Shown one piece after another: positions 35,911 through 45,763 of a stretch of DNA of 64,000 bases. A program made the position numbers and the translations under genes. The first letter of the stretch is position 1, and each line of letters begins with the position of its first letter. This DNA is from Leidyana gryllorum EB-2025a. Its lineage: Eukaryota; Apicomplexa. A model generated the notes under the pieces. The model ran no database searches. It was not told the DNA's origin and saw only the letters and a list, made by a program, of their open reading frames with translations. The stretch spans positions 1-64,000 of the forward strand of contig JBLWGC010000173.1 in NCBI GenBank assembly GCA_048772705.1, in the 5' to 3' direction.

Positions 35911-37932
35911 TCAAAAACGCCAGCGAGGAACAACAAAGAAGGGCTGTTCATTGCCGACACTGTATGTCTCCGTGAGGTCGGAATCAACGTAGAAGAGAGT
36001 AAAGGTGTCACGTAATCCTCGAATTGGGTGAACTTTCAATGCTGTCTTGACACCTGTGGTGGTTTTCACCCAGACCCAAGACATTTCAGATTTGCGCTCG
36101 AGGGCCTCGGCACACTGCTCGGCGAAGGCCGCTGCGCGAAGGTATTGGGACACAGCCGGGGGTGGGATCAAGTGCCTCGCGGAGACTGTGGCCAGTGCGA
36201 CATCTGATGTCTGTTCAGAGACTGCTGATGCGTGAGCGATAGATTCCTTTGCGGTTTTCACTTCGTCTAGTGGGGCCGTCACTTCCGGGATGAACCATGC
36301 ATAGACTCGCTTGGCCATTCCAGGAGTTATCATAGGGAGCTTCAACATTTCTTCGTGTAACGCGTCGGCGAGGATCACCGATTCCGATGACAGGGACTCC
36401 GAAGGCGGCTTGGCCGCGAGCAAGTAAGCAATCAAGTCGATTTCGTCCTCGATCATATGTTTGAGTGTGTTAACAGTGAATTCGGTGGGGGAAGGTTGAG
36501 TATTGTAATACCTCTGAAGTACCCTGGCAGAAATCTGCTCACGAGTTATCTCCCTGAAAATCCAGTCGTCCGATTCGGTCTCCGATTCCCCCCCATTCAG
36601 TGAGTCCGATTTCGGCGTCTCGATTACCCATTTGTATTCCGAGACCCCATCCAGGGAGTCCGATTTGTCTATCTCGGCTACCCATTTGTCATGCAGGAGC
36701 TCCATGACATATTCGTGGATTCTGGTGTACTTGTGAAACACAAGTTGCTGAAGGAGGGCGGCCGGATCTTCTTCAACTGATTGGAGAGGGGCCACAACAG
36801 GACCAATACCCGCGTGGAAGTAGCGCACGGAACAGAGGCCGTTCCAATCCACCACAAGCTCAAAATCGGTCCCCAACACTTTGTTCGGCGCCGATAAGAC
36901 GATTTCTTCGAGAAGTCTCTCCCTTTCAACATCGGACAAAATCGCCAAGTCCTCATCTTGTGCGATGCGTCCGAGCACGGGGTCGTTCTCACTGAAGAAG
37001 AACGACAACGGCCAGACTTTCTGGGCAAATTCAGACATCTTGACGTGTCTGTAAAAAGATGCATTGAGCAGGAACAGGTCCTGTTCCGTGCCCTCCTCCA
37101 CCTGCAAACCCTTCTCGCCCGATGTCGCTATGACGCTACAACCCTTGGGCACTTTTTTCCAGACATTCTTGGGGACTTGTTCTCGGCAATGATCGACCTC
37201 ACTCGTGGAGAGGATTGCGACAACTTCTTTCGCTTGCAGCGGATTGTACGCCACAACTAAGGCCGTATCTTGGGCGGAATCCTTCACCACAAGTTGATGA
37301 ACGCCATCAGCGAAAGACTTGGTGTACCCCGCATAGTTCTTCCATGACCAAGCCTGGTGCTTCTCTCGACACAGTTTCACCCCGCTACCAGGTTTCGAAC
37401 CGGTCACGTCGTCTGCTCCAGATGGACAGAAGCCAGCGATCTCGGCATACAGAGCAAAACGCAACCGAACCACGTCAGGTATATTTGGATGAAACGTGTC
37501 GGCTAAGGACTCCATTGTGTTCTCATAAGCTTTCCAGCCCCACTTTGCCTTCAAAACGGCCATCATAGTCTCAGCCAATCCGCTAACTGAGCTCTCTCCA
37601 CGACCACTCGTTTGACAGTGCGAACTGATACTATCCCTCACCAGCTCCTTAATGAACTCGTGTGGAGGGGTTGCGGGTTCACGGCGCAGCTGCTGCAACA
37701 GAGCCCCGCGGACAGACGGCTTGATAACCTTATACGCGCCTGATTCACGAAGCCAAGTCCTAGTCTCCTCAGGTATCAAGTTCATCACATTCCCGGGCAG
37801 GGTGACCGCGCCGGTCTCCGCGTTGTTTGCAATGGTGGTCGCGTCGAAACCAAGTCCAAACACGTTCAAAAGCGATGACCAGAAGACCCCGGAAAGCTTT
37901 ACTTCAGCAACTCCATGTTGGACAACCTTCAT
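35911..37932 (-). CDS. Unknown paralogous family, gene A
   Basis: Single open frame, 673 aa from ATG 37932 (an ATG nine codons upstream at 37959 is possible). It is a divergent member of the family seen in B and C. The order is the same: a short N-terminal strand (MKVVQHGVAEVKL), a helical region with VVRLRFALYAEIAGFCP where B and C have RFCRYLEMMELLP, a central beta-rich part (TALVVAYNPLQAKEVVAIL, where B and C have YLFAVVYNETMKKEVILR), a second helical part and a beta-rich end. Unlike B and C it ends in VVPRWRF, without a CaaX box. No known domain is recognised. Relationship to B/C is by segment order and weak motif similarity. Confidence 0.75.
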   Translation of the reverse strand: MKVVQHGVAEVKLSGVFWSSLLNVFGLGFDATTIANNAETGAVTLPGNVMNLIPEETRTWLRESGAYKVIKPSVRGALLQQLRREPATPPHEFIKELVRDSISSHCQTSGRGESSVSGLAETMMAVLKAKWGWKAYENTMESLADTFHPNIPDVVRLRFALYAEIAGFCPSGADDVTGSKPGSGVKLCREKHQAWSWKNYAGYTKSFADGVHQLVVKDSAQDTALVVAYNPLQAKEVVAILSTSEVDHCREQVPKNVWKKVPKGCSVIATSGEKGLQVEEGTEQDLFLLNASFYRHVKMSEFAQKVWPLSFFFSENDPVLGRIAQDEDLAILSDVERERLLEEIVLSAPNKVLGTDFELVVDWNGLCSVRYFHAGIGPVVAPLQSVEEDPAALLQQLVFHKYTRIHEYVMELLHDKWVAEIDKSDSLDGVSEYKWVIETPKSDSLNGGESETESDDWIFREITREQISARVLQRYYNTQPSPTEFTVNTLKHMIEDEIDLIAYLLAAKPPSESLSSESVILADALHEEMLKLPMITPGMAKRVYAWFIPEVTAPLDEVKTAKESIAHASAVSEQTSDVALATVSARHLIPPPAVSQYLRAAAFAEQCAEALERKSEMSWVWVKTTTGVKTALKVHPIRGLRDTFTLFYVDSDLTETYSVGNEQPFFVVPRWRF

Positions 37933-37959
37933 CCCGCCAAAAAAAATACAGCCGTTCAT

Positions 37960-38929
37960 GATGCAAACCTGGCAGCCCGCACGGTTGAGACTTTGACATT
38001 CAATTGTAGTGGCCTTTTTGGCTCAATAGAAGTATACCCAATACCCGCAGCTCACCCCCAAAGACCGATTGGAGTCCTTTCAGTGAGTTCCGCCATCGCC
38101 ATCACGAGCCATGTGATTAGTGAACAGGGAGTGTGTAGCCCTAGCTAGGTGTGACACAACCGTTAGGGTTAAACTACTGCTTTGGTAGAATTTTTGTTTT
38201 TGGATTGCATGCTATGATATGATCTAGTGTTCCGGCCGGGCTGACACGGAAACACCGCGTCGACAAACACGCACGTGTGCTTGGCACTGACTGAATCTAC
38301 TTCATTGATTGAACTGCAGGATGGCTAGAGATGGACTCAGAAGCAAGTCAGGAACTGATCCAGAAGCAGATCAAAGCCCTTCTGTTGACCTACCAGCAGA
38401 TCCGGCCGATAATCAACCGGTACAACTAATACCGGGCCAGCCATGTCTCCAAGTGATGGGGGATGTGTGTGCACACACACTCCAATCCCGCCCGCATCGA
38501 CGAGGAGAACACGCACCAATGTCTTGTGCTGCTCACTCGGGCCGCAGTCAGCTGGGGAGTGTTGAGATCTCGTCGCGATCATTGACCTGACCGTTGATTT
38601 CGCAGCCGCCGTAGATTGTCCAGTAGTTTTGCACTATGCGCTCTCTGTTTGACCAATGGACGGATTCTTCCACGCAGAGCTGCCGCTCAGATGTCAACAG
38701 AGAAGGGTCTCCATTATCGGTCACGCAGCCGAGCGCTTCTATCGTGATTGGGGAATTATCGGTTTTCGTGTAGCGTACTACTGAATGACGGAGAATAGAG
38801 CGACAATCTGATGGGTTGCCATTTCGGTTATATTTTGTGCACACATCACATATCTGAGGTAACAATTTTTGATTGATACTTGAGCTACATGCGTTAAGAG
38901 CAAACGTGTGTTGTTTCATGCGCCCGGGC
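37960..38929. other. Intergenic region between genes A and B
   Basis: Contains a CACGTG-cored palindrome (GCACGTGTGC) at 38271, about 340 bases upstream of gene A. A 32-codon ATG frame (38331-38429) is helix-like but too short to support. No gene called. Confidence 0.5.
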
Positions 38930-41044
38930 TCATAAAATCGAGCATTTGCGTGGCCGGCTCTTCTTCGGTACTTCGAGCAGTAAGTGTTCTTCGCTTGAGG
39001 GATTATCGGATTGGTTGCCCTCGTGGTGGATGCTCGACGCACATTCGCTTTCAGTTTCTGCATATACCACCGGCTCGTAGTCAGGCGGCATCCGCTCGTA
39101 CTCGTGTTCCACGTGCTCATCTTCATGTAAGGTCTCCTCGCGGTCGGGAGGCAGACTTGGCAGATCGTTGTTAGTGTTTGACCTTCGCACTTTCCCATGT
39201 TTCCTTGCTGCTGTGTTAAAATCTATCTTACACCGCCAGGGTTGGGGTTCTGGTTGTCCAGGAGGCGTTATGATGCAGATTATTTCGTTATCCCTCCATG
39301 AACAAACTTCGCAGCTCAGATTGCTGCGACCGACGTCTTTTCCAAACTGCTGTAGATGCATTTTCGCGCAGTAGTCGAGAGTGGCCCGGTGCCAGGGGGC
39401 ATGTTTCACCTTGATGGTGAAAAGCACAGAGTTACCTGCCCCGTCCACCAACAGGATCTGTACATCGCCAGCAGCTGTCCGGCCACGTACCATCAGCCAT
39501 GGCTGATGGCCGTTCAGTCTCACTGGGGGCCGCCAGCCGACCTCGTCCAACGTTCGGAGGCTCATTCGGGGATGGTCGGCACCACGCTCGGGGTCATAAA
39601 CAAAATGGCTCATGACGGTGTGATAGACGGGTCCCGAGACAGCTCTCTCTTGCAACAGCGCGTCTTGGACTCTTGAGAAGAACGGGAGCTTACCATCCCA
39701 CGGCTGGCCAACCAACAGTAATTTTTTCTGTCGATTCAGTCCGTTCCAAGTTGCCTTGAGTGGCTTCCCGTTGGGGCCCATTTGGTACAGGAGATTCATG
39801 AAAGCACCGTTTTGCACAGCCTCTTTACCGCGTGTGATCGGGAAGCAAGTCAGCGCTCTCAATATCGCTAGTCTCCGGGATGCAATCTTTCGACAGATGA
39901 GAGGGGCCTGTGACACGTCTAAGAAGTTTTCCTCCCACTCGTTATGTTCATTAACGAATTGTACTTTGCAACGGCCATTTGGAAGTACTCTCAACCCCAC
40001 ACCCTCGTCCACCCTTCGATCATTGATGTTGTGGGTCAGTTCAGAGAATATGGCCACACGCGTCTCGGGAGTCATGCCCTTCGTCAGTCCACTCGGCAAA
40101 GAGCAGGTCGGCCCGAGGCGCTTCGACGAGCTCGACAATGCGTCAGGGTTGAGATAAATCCCGGCCTTGTGAGGTTTCTTCGCTCGCCAGCCCCACACCT
40201 TGTGGAAACGTACCTTCGCTGTCTGACCTTTCTCCAATTTTGTCCACACAGAACACATTGCCGCCGGCAGTCCATACTCTCTAGGAGAGTTGCGGAGGAT
40301 CACCTCCTTTTTCATCGTCTCGTTGTAGACCACAGCGAAGAGGTACTTATCATTATCCTCGTTATACACTGACATAACGTGGATCTTCGGCGGCCCCTCG
40401 CGGGTGTATGAGTAGTAATTCAGTTTCCTCCGATGGTCTCGCCATGGGCGATCCTTCACCTCGTGCAGCTGGGTTAAGAGCGGGTAGAAATCTCTGGGCA
40501 GCAACTCTATCATGTCGAGATATCGGCAGAACCGCTGCCGGATGTCCTTGGGAACCGATGGACCGAGTGAATCCCTAAGAAATGACATTGATAACCACTT
40601 GTTGATGTATCCCATTCGCTTCAGAGACAAAAGACGCAGTCGGTATCGAGCCCTCAAGTCTTCCGTTGCCTCAATGGGAGTGCCTCTTTGGTGCAATTGA
40701 TGAATATCGTAACCTTGATTGGTTATTGGCCGCTCCTGGAACCAAGGATTCTTATTGAACTCTTGCAGAAGCCGCACCATGTAGTTCTTTGGGGATTCTC
40801 GGCCTCCGAGCTGTCGCTTCTCCAACAGAAAGAGACCAGTGAGAGTGTTGCTCAGAGCCTTTCTATCCGCCAACCCGCCTGGCCTCAACGCGGAGTCTGG
40901 CACTTGCTCGAGCAAGTGTTGCCATTCCGAGGGATCCGCACCCACCTCGAACTGTGCTACCGCGAAGACAATCAGTTCCCTTAGACTCGTGAGTTGAGCC
41001 CCAGCCCGAGTCTCACGGCATCTTGTAAGCCTCACGATTGCCAT
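38930..41044 (-). CDS. Unknown paralogous family, gene B, with C-terminal CaaX box
   Basis: Single open frame. I take ATG 41044 (MAIVRLTRCRETRAG) as the start because paralogues begin MSHVRV and MAHIRV; the frame stays open to 41161. 704 aa. Motifs shared with gene C in order: MSFLRDSLGP, RFCRYLDMIELLPRDFYPLL, LNYYSY, HVMSVYNEDNDKYLFAVVYNE, FSELTHNINDRRVDEGVGLR followed by VLPNGRCKVQF, a helical repeat region, and near the end WRDNEIICIITPPGQPEPQPW. An acidic linker leads to RPRKCSIL, a CaaX box with terminal Leu, which predicts geranylgeranylation behind a basic patch. No known domain. A CACGTG-cored site lies at 41231, about 190 bases upstream. Confidence 0.85.
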   Translation of the reverse strand: MAIVRLTRCRETRAGAQLTSLRELIVFAVAQFEVGADPSEWQHLLEQVPDSALRPGGLADRKALSNTLTGLFLLEKRQLGGRESPKNYMVRLLQEFNKNPWFQERPITNQGYDIHQLHQRGTPIEATEDLRARYRLRLLSLKRMGYINKWLSMSFLRDSLGPSVPKDIRQRFCRYLDMIELLPRDFYPLLTQLHEVKDRPWRDHRRKLNYYSYTREGPPKIHVMSVYNEDNDKYLFAVVYNETMKKEVILRNSPREYGLPAAMCSVWTKLEKGQTAKVRFHKVWGWRAKKPHKAGIYLNPDALSSSSKRLGPTCSLPSGLTKGMTPETRVAIFSELTHNINDRRVDEGVGLRVLPNGRCKVQFVNEHNEWEENFLDVSQAPLICRKIASRRLAILRALTCFPITRGKEAVQNGAFMNLLYQMGPNGKPLKATWNGLNRQKKLLLVGQPWDGKLPFFSRVQDALLQERAVSGPVYHTVMSHFVYDPERGADHPRMSLRTLDEVGWRPPVRLNGHQPWLMVRGRTAAGDVQILLVDGAGNSVLFTIKVKHAPWHRATLDYCAKMHLQQFGKDVGRSNLSCEVCSWRDNEIICIITPPGQPEPQPWRCKIDFNTAARKHGKVRRSNTNNDLPSLPPDREETLHEDEHVEHEYERMPPDYEPVVYAETESECASSIHHEGNQSDNPSSEEHLLLEVPKKSRPRKCSIL

Positions 41045-43308
41045 ATGGGCTGGGAAAATAATTTTCAGGTAACCGCTGCCGTGGCGGTCATACATGTCAC
41101 ACTCCAACTCTGGTCTATAAGACTTAACCCTTGACGTTACATATTGAACCATGATCACCACCCTTATTCAGCTTAGTCAACCGAAATGTCTCCCTTGGGG
41201 ACGGTAAAAGAGCGGCCGGGGATACACGGACACGTGTGTGCGACGTAATTACATGTTCGAGTGCTTCAGACTAGAACTATGCATCAGTCGGTGATACCTT
41301 TGATGAATAGCAATAAGAAGTCGGCGACTTGAATGTGCTGAGGAATGAACTTCCATGATCCAAATTTGATGTTTCGGCAATTGCGTGGAGTTCTACTCAC
41401 CAACAACCAAAACAAAAGTCCCGCTGACAGACAGAGTGCACATGACCCTTTGGATCACCCCATCTCGAACGTTCTGCAGGGTGGCATGCTGCCCTCCCAC
41501 ACTCGTGTTCACCTAATCGGCGTGCGAATATAACATCTGCTGTCTGCGCTGCTACGGAAGAACTGCACTTGTGCAGAATAGCCCATCTAGTTTTCTCACA
41601 GACGACCGACGGAGTCTCGTCATTGCTGCTGTTTCAATTCAATAACCACATTGAAGAGGATTGGACCGGAGACCGCTAATTTGCCGATGACCACTCTGCT
41701 TGTGGCCAGCTGCTCTTTACACTCAAGTTGGTACTTCCAACGGTACAATGTTAGTATACATGGGATTCGGGTGAGCTGTGGTTGAAGCAGCATTGACTTG
41801 GGAGGAAAACCTCGTCCCTGGTGCCGTCAAACGTTGTGGTTGTACGACAGTCGGCTGAAATCGAGGGTGCGGTGGTGATTTTTCCCAGTTGGCGGATGGA
41901 TTCGTTCCTCTTCATCATTTGTATCTTTTCGGAGGACGGTCGAAGTGTCGGACAACTCCGATGTTGAGGAGCGACACACCTGGTACCGGGGTGTGGATCA
42001 TGATTATCCCGGAGAAAGTATTTGGTGCCATGCCAGTCTTCTCCGGTCACCCTCATTTCTTGTCCTTTTTAATAAGTTCGTTTGAGATGTGACGGGGGCT
42101 CAGCGATAAGATTGACTATGTTTCAGGAAATTATACTGAGGGAAGAAGAGCTAGCCCCATGTAGTTGAGGAGTAAAGGACTACCTGCTGATGAGTTATTG
42201 AAATCGGGGTGACCAGAGTGTATGTAGCTACCAGAGGGGGACTTCAGTGGGTGGGAACGAGAGCCAGGCGTGGGGGCGGCGGAGTCAGAACTCTTCCCAT
42301 CCTCGGTTCTGGACCGCCCTCTCGCCTTCTTCGCCAGTACTACCTGTCCTGTTGACTGACTGAGACGCCTCCAGCTGTGGACCATCTTAATGCCAAAGAT
42401 CGGTGTTTACCTTCATTTTGGGAGAGTGTCTCAGGGCGCCTGTGGACGATATTAAATGCCAAAAATCGGTTGTTCACCTTCATTCCGGGAGAGGGTCTCA
42501 GGGCAGTGCTTGACGCTTCAACCTCAGAATGGCGGGGACGTGAGTCCCGAGCCATCAAATGGGACTGGGGATCATCTGTGTCGAATCACCCAATCGCAGG
42601 AGGAGCGGACACGCACTTGTCACCAGCATGCGCTCACATGGAAGGTGCATCTAGTTGCCGGGGTGGAGCGAGTGCGCCCAATGCTTGTGTCAGTGATGCG
42701 CAGCAGAGATAGAGGTCTCAGTGACATATCACCAGCGCCACTAAGAGTCGTGTAAGGCGGTGATAAGAATCGTGTAAGGCGGTGACTGACGTTCGGATCG
42801 ATTCAATCGATCTTCGCGCTGGGGGTGCCGATGAGCATCTGACAAATGCCGGCTGTCAGCAAACCGAGTACCGGCCAAGCACCTTGAACCCGTTTCCGTC
42901 TCTCAATCCCTCCCTCGTCGCAGTGGACATTGTGCTCGGAAGGCTGCCCGCCCAAGTGGGACAGCTGCGCCACAGACCCCTATCGGCTACCAATGCGGGC
43001 GAAGCCACGCGAGAAATCGAGTCGATGATTGTGAACTTCTCCAACGGCATGAGGCTGCAATCCGGGGCCAGCCGCAGTCGACTGAATACTGAATGATGGT
43101 TAGTCTCCCTTTGACCCAAGTGGATTGAGTTTTCTCATATCATAAAAGTAGCCAATCGGCAATGTTTTTGGGTCAACTGAGAGATGTTGTGCTAAGAGAT
43201 ACACTTTCTTGGCGACAAAGATGATGCCGGAGTATATATCCACAGGAAGACGCTATTCACGCTGTTCGAGTCAGTAACAATTAAACACCACTTTTCACCT
43301 CCATACAG
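41045..43308. other. 2.2-kb intergenic region between genes B and C
   Basis: No supported gene; short frames on both strands lack motifs. Includes CACGTG-cored GACACGTGTG at about 41230, a 66-bp tandem near-repeat at 42374-42510 and a 22-bp direct repeat at 42748-42785. Confidence 0.5.
42374..42510. repeat. 66-bp tandem near-repeat, 2 copies
   Basis: Two adjacent diverged copies, each starting CTGTGGACC/GATCTTAA-like, continuing through TGCCAAA(G/A)ATCGGT and ending GGGAGAG(T/G)GTCTCAGGGC. Confidence 0.85.
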
Positions 43309-45357
43309 TCACAAAATCGTGCACAAAGACGAACACGGACACGAGCAACCGCCCCCTCTTGGGGACTCAACCTCGTCGAACAACACGTTTCCCTCTCTCG
43401 TCTCGGAAGTCACTTCTACTGCCAGTAACGCAGGGGCGGCATGATCCCTCGTCACCGTCCAGCGCTTCACAGTCCACTGCTGCAATGGATCTGGGCTGGG
43501 ATAGGGTGTGAGGAGCACAATGCGGCCTTCCTCCCATTCGGTGATCACCCCCTCCATGTGAGGAACCTCTTCGTCGTTTGCCCGCGATATGTGGTGTCGG
43601 AATATGTGGTCAACTGCATCATCGAGGAGCTGCGACTTCAAAGGAGGATTGGAACTTGTCACCTTCAGAGTCATACTTTCACCCTTCTTATTGGCCAACA
43701 AGAGTTTCAAAATGCCCTGTGGAGTGCGTCCATGGACCATCAACCAACGCACGTCCTCCGAGATCTGTTTGGGCCGCCACTCTACTTCTAAATTTGAGAC
43801 ATTGAAAAAGGAGAGGGCAACGGCGGGTCTAGTGGCTCTGTGGCTCTCCTGAGACCCGAAGTGGCTCAACACTCTCGTGAAAATGTGGGTGTCCATGGAA
43901 GGTTGTTGGAGTAGTTGGTCACGGACATGAGCAAATTGAGGCTGCTGCTCCTTGAAGGTCCTGGCGACCTCAAGTAGGGCCCCGACCGCCAGAAGTTTAT
44001 CCAATCGCAGATCATCTTTCGGTGAGAAAGCGTCTCCGTGAAGGAGTTCCATACAAATCGCATTGGTCCAAATGTGCTCGGGGATTGATTTCGTGACATT
44101 AGTCGGTAGCGGCTTTGTGGCGAGCCATGCATTGACTCGCTGCCGTGTATCGTCTCTTTCTCGCTTCAGAAGAGAATTGATTGCCCGTGTCCTGGAGCGA
44201 TCCAACACTTTCTCTCCCCAGTCGTCCTCCGGGGTTTTAAAGAGCACTTTGCAGCTGCCATTCGGAGCAACTCTCAGGCCCACTTTGGTGTCGACCATGC
44301 GGTCCGGGAGGTCATGTGTAATTTCCGAGAACAATTCTACACGGTCTTCAATGCTCCAAGAGTCGAGCAGACTGCCCAGCACCCAATTGTCATTTTCGTT
44401 CGCCAACGAGACGAGATGACTGGGCCAGTCCTGGTGCATCTCCCCGCCAGGCGCGCTGGGCCCACTTTTCTCAAGGCCCTCAGGGCTCAGGTACAGTCCA
44501 TTTCGATTCTGGATGGCGGCTGCTTTGGTCCACCCCGCCATGTCATTGTGAGAGACCCCTGCCGCTTCACCTCTGTGCAGGCGACCCCACAACTCAGTAG
44601 AAGAGACGGGGAGTTCAGTCGATATGTGGTGATCACGAATGACAAGCTCTTTGTCGTCTGTCTCGTTATGGAGGACAGCGAAGACGTATTTCTGCTTCTG
44701 CCGACAGTAAACCGACATAACGTGAACCACAGGGGGGCCAAGGACACTGTATGAGTAGTAATCGAGGTTTTTGTCCATGTCTCGCCATGGAAGACCCGTT
44801 TTTTCATGCAGATGGAGTAAGAGAGGAAAGAAGTCCGTTGGCAGAAGCTCCATCATTTCCAAGTATCGACAGAATCGTGAACGAACCCGAGCCGGGATCA
44901 ATGGGCCAAGCGAATCTGCCAGGAACGACATAGTTAGGTATTTGTTGGCGTAACCCAATCGATTCAATACCGACAGACGCAGTCGGTAAGGACTCGTCCG
45001 CTCGGGTTGGTCAGCATATGTCTGCAACATCTCGGACACCTTTCGCTTATGGCGTGTGAGCGGGTGCCCCGAATTCATATTCTTCACCACTTGCTGTACA
45101 AATGTGGCAGGCGGAATCTCCGCGCGCTGTCGGCACTCCAAGACAAAGAGTCCTTGCAAAGTCTCGAGGAAGGGCCCCCAATTGTTGATGTGTTTATGTT
45201 CTTCATACCAGGATGTGCTCTTGAGTAACGTCATCCAATCTGGGGTCGTGGGTACAATGTCCAGACACTCTGCCATCATTGATATGACTTCTTTGAAAGT
45301 CGTCACTCTAGCGAGAACCGATGGTCCTCGGTGCGGCACTCTGACATGGCTCATCAT
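43309..45357 (-). CDS. Unknown paralogous family, gene C, with C-terminal CaaX box
   Basis: Single open frame, 682 aa, beginning MMSHVRVPHRGPSVLARV. Family motifs in order: MSFLADSLGP, RFCRYLEMMELLPTDFFPLL, LDYYSY, HVMSVYCRQKQKYVFAVLHNE, FSEITHDLPDRMVDTKVGLR followed by VAPNGSCKVLF, a helical region, WLMVHGRTPQGILKLLLANK, and EWEEGRIVLLTPYPSPDPLQ. It ends GGGCSCPCSSLCTIL: a CTIL CaaX box preceded by three further cysteines that could be palmitoylated, the arrangement of Ras/Rho-type membrane anchors. No transmembrane helix and no recognised enzyme motif. A CACGTG site lies at 45790, about 430 bases upstream. Confidence 0.87.
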   Translation of the reverse strand: MMSHVRVPHRGPSVLARVTTFKEVISMMAECLDIVPTTPDWMTLLKSTSWYEEHKHINNWGPFLETLQGLFVLECRQRAEIPPATFVQQVVKNMNSGHPLTRHKRKVSEMLQTYADQPERTSPYRLRLSVLNRLGYANKYLTMSFLADSLGPLIPARVRSRFCRYLEMMELLPTDFFPLLLHLHEKTGLPWRDMDKNLDYYSYSVLGPPVVHVMSVYCRQKQKYVFAVLHNETDDKELVIRDHHISTELPVSSTELWGRLHRGEAAGVSHNDMAGWTKAAAIQNRNGLYLSPEGLEKSGPSAPGGEMHQDWPSHLVSLANENDNWVLGSLLDSWSIEDRVELFSEITHDLPDRMVDTKVGLRVAPNGSCKVLFKTPEDDWGEKVLDRSRTRAINSLLKRERDDTRQRVNAWLATKPLPTNVTKSIPEHIWTNAICMELLHGDAFSPKDDLRLDKLLAVGALLEVARTFKEQQPQFAHVRDQLLQQPSMDTHIFTRVLSHFGSQESHRATRPAVALSFFNVSNLEVEWRPKQISEDVRWLMVHGRTPQGILKLLLANKKGESMTLKVTSSNPPLKSQLLDDAVDHIFRHHISRANDEEVPHMEGVITEWEEGRIVLLTPYPSPDPLQQWTVKRWTVTRDHAAPALLAVEVTSETREGNVLFDEVESPRGGGCSCPCSSLCTIL

Positions 45358-45763
45358 AACGGATCCAAATAAAAGAATTGAGTTTTGGCCGACAATCGAC
45401 GGTGAAGAACGACCCCGACCGCAGCTCGGTGCGGTTCACCACCCTCAATGATTTTGAGCACTTCCCAGTCATATAGTCAATAAATTGTCTCTTATTGTCA
45501 CCACCTTCAAAGTGTCTTGAGACTTACACATCTGCCAAAGACAGACTCAGCGGCCGATGGTCCGGGAGAGGAGGTAGGGGGAACTCGCACGTGGCCCTTC
45601 AATTGACGATACATATCTCGAAAGTGTTCGACGAGGTCAATCTCCAGGCGCTAGGGATTGAGTGTCGTATTTGAGGGTTCCTAGATCATTTGGTATGCCA
45701 GTAGTGAACTGGGCGCTGTCAGAGCTGGGTGCAACGAGCATTTGGTTTAAGTCGTTCTCTCCT

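Noticed and set aside
38331-38429. 32-codon ATG frame, helix-like (LIQKQIKALLLTYQQIRP)
   Set aside because: Too short, no downstream exon found in phase.
42782-43096. Plus frame of 104 aa between genes B and C
   Set aside because: Overlaps other frames, no motif, no paralogue, no start context.
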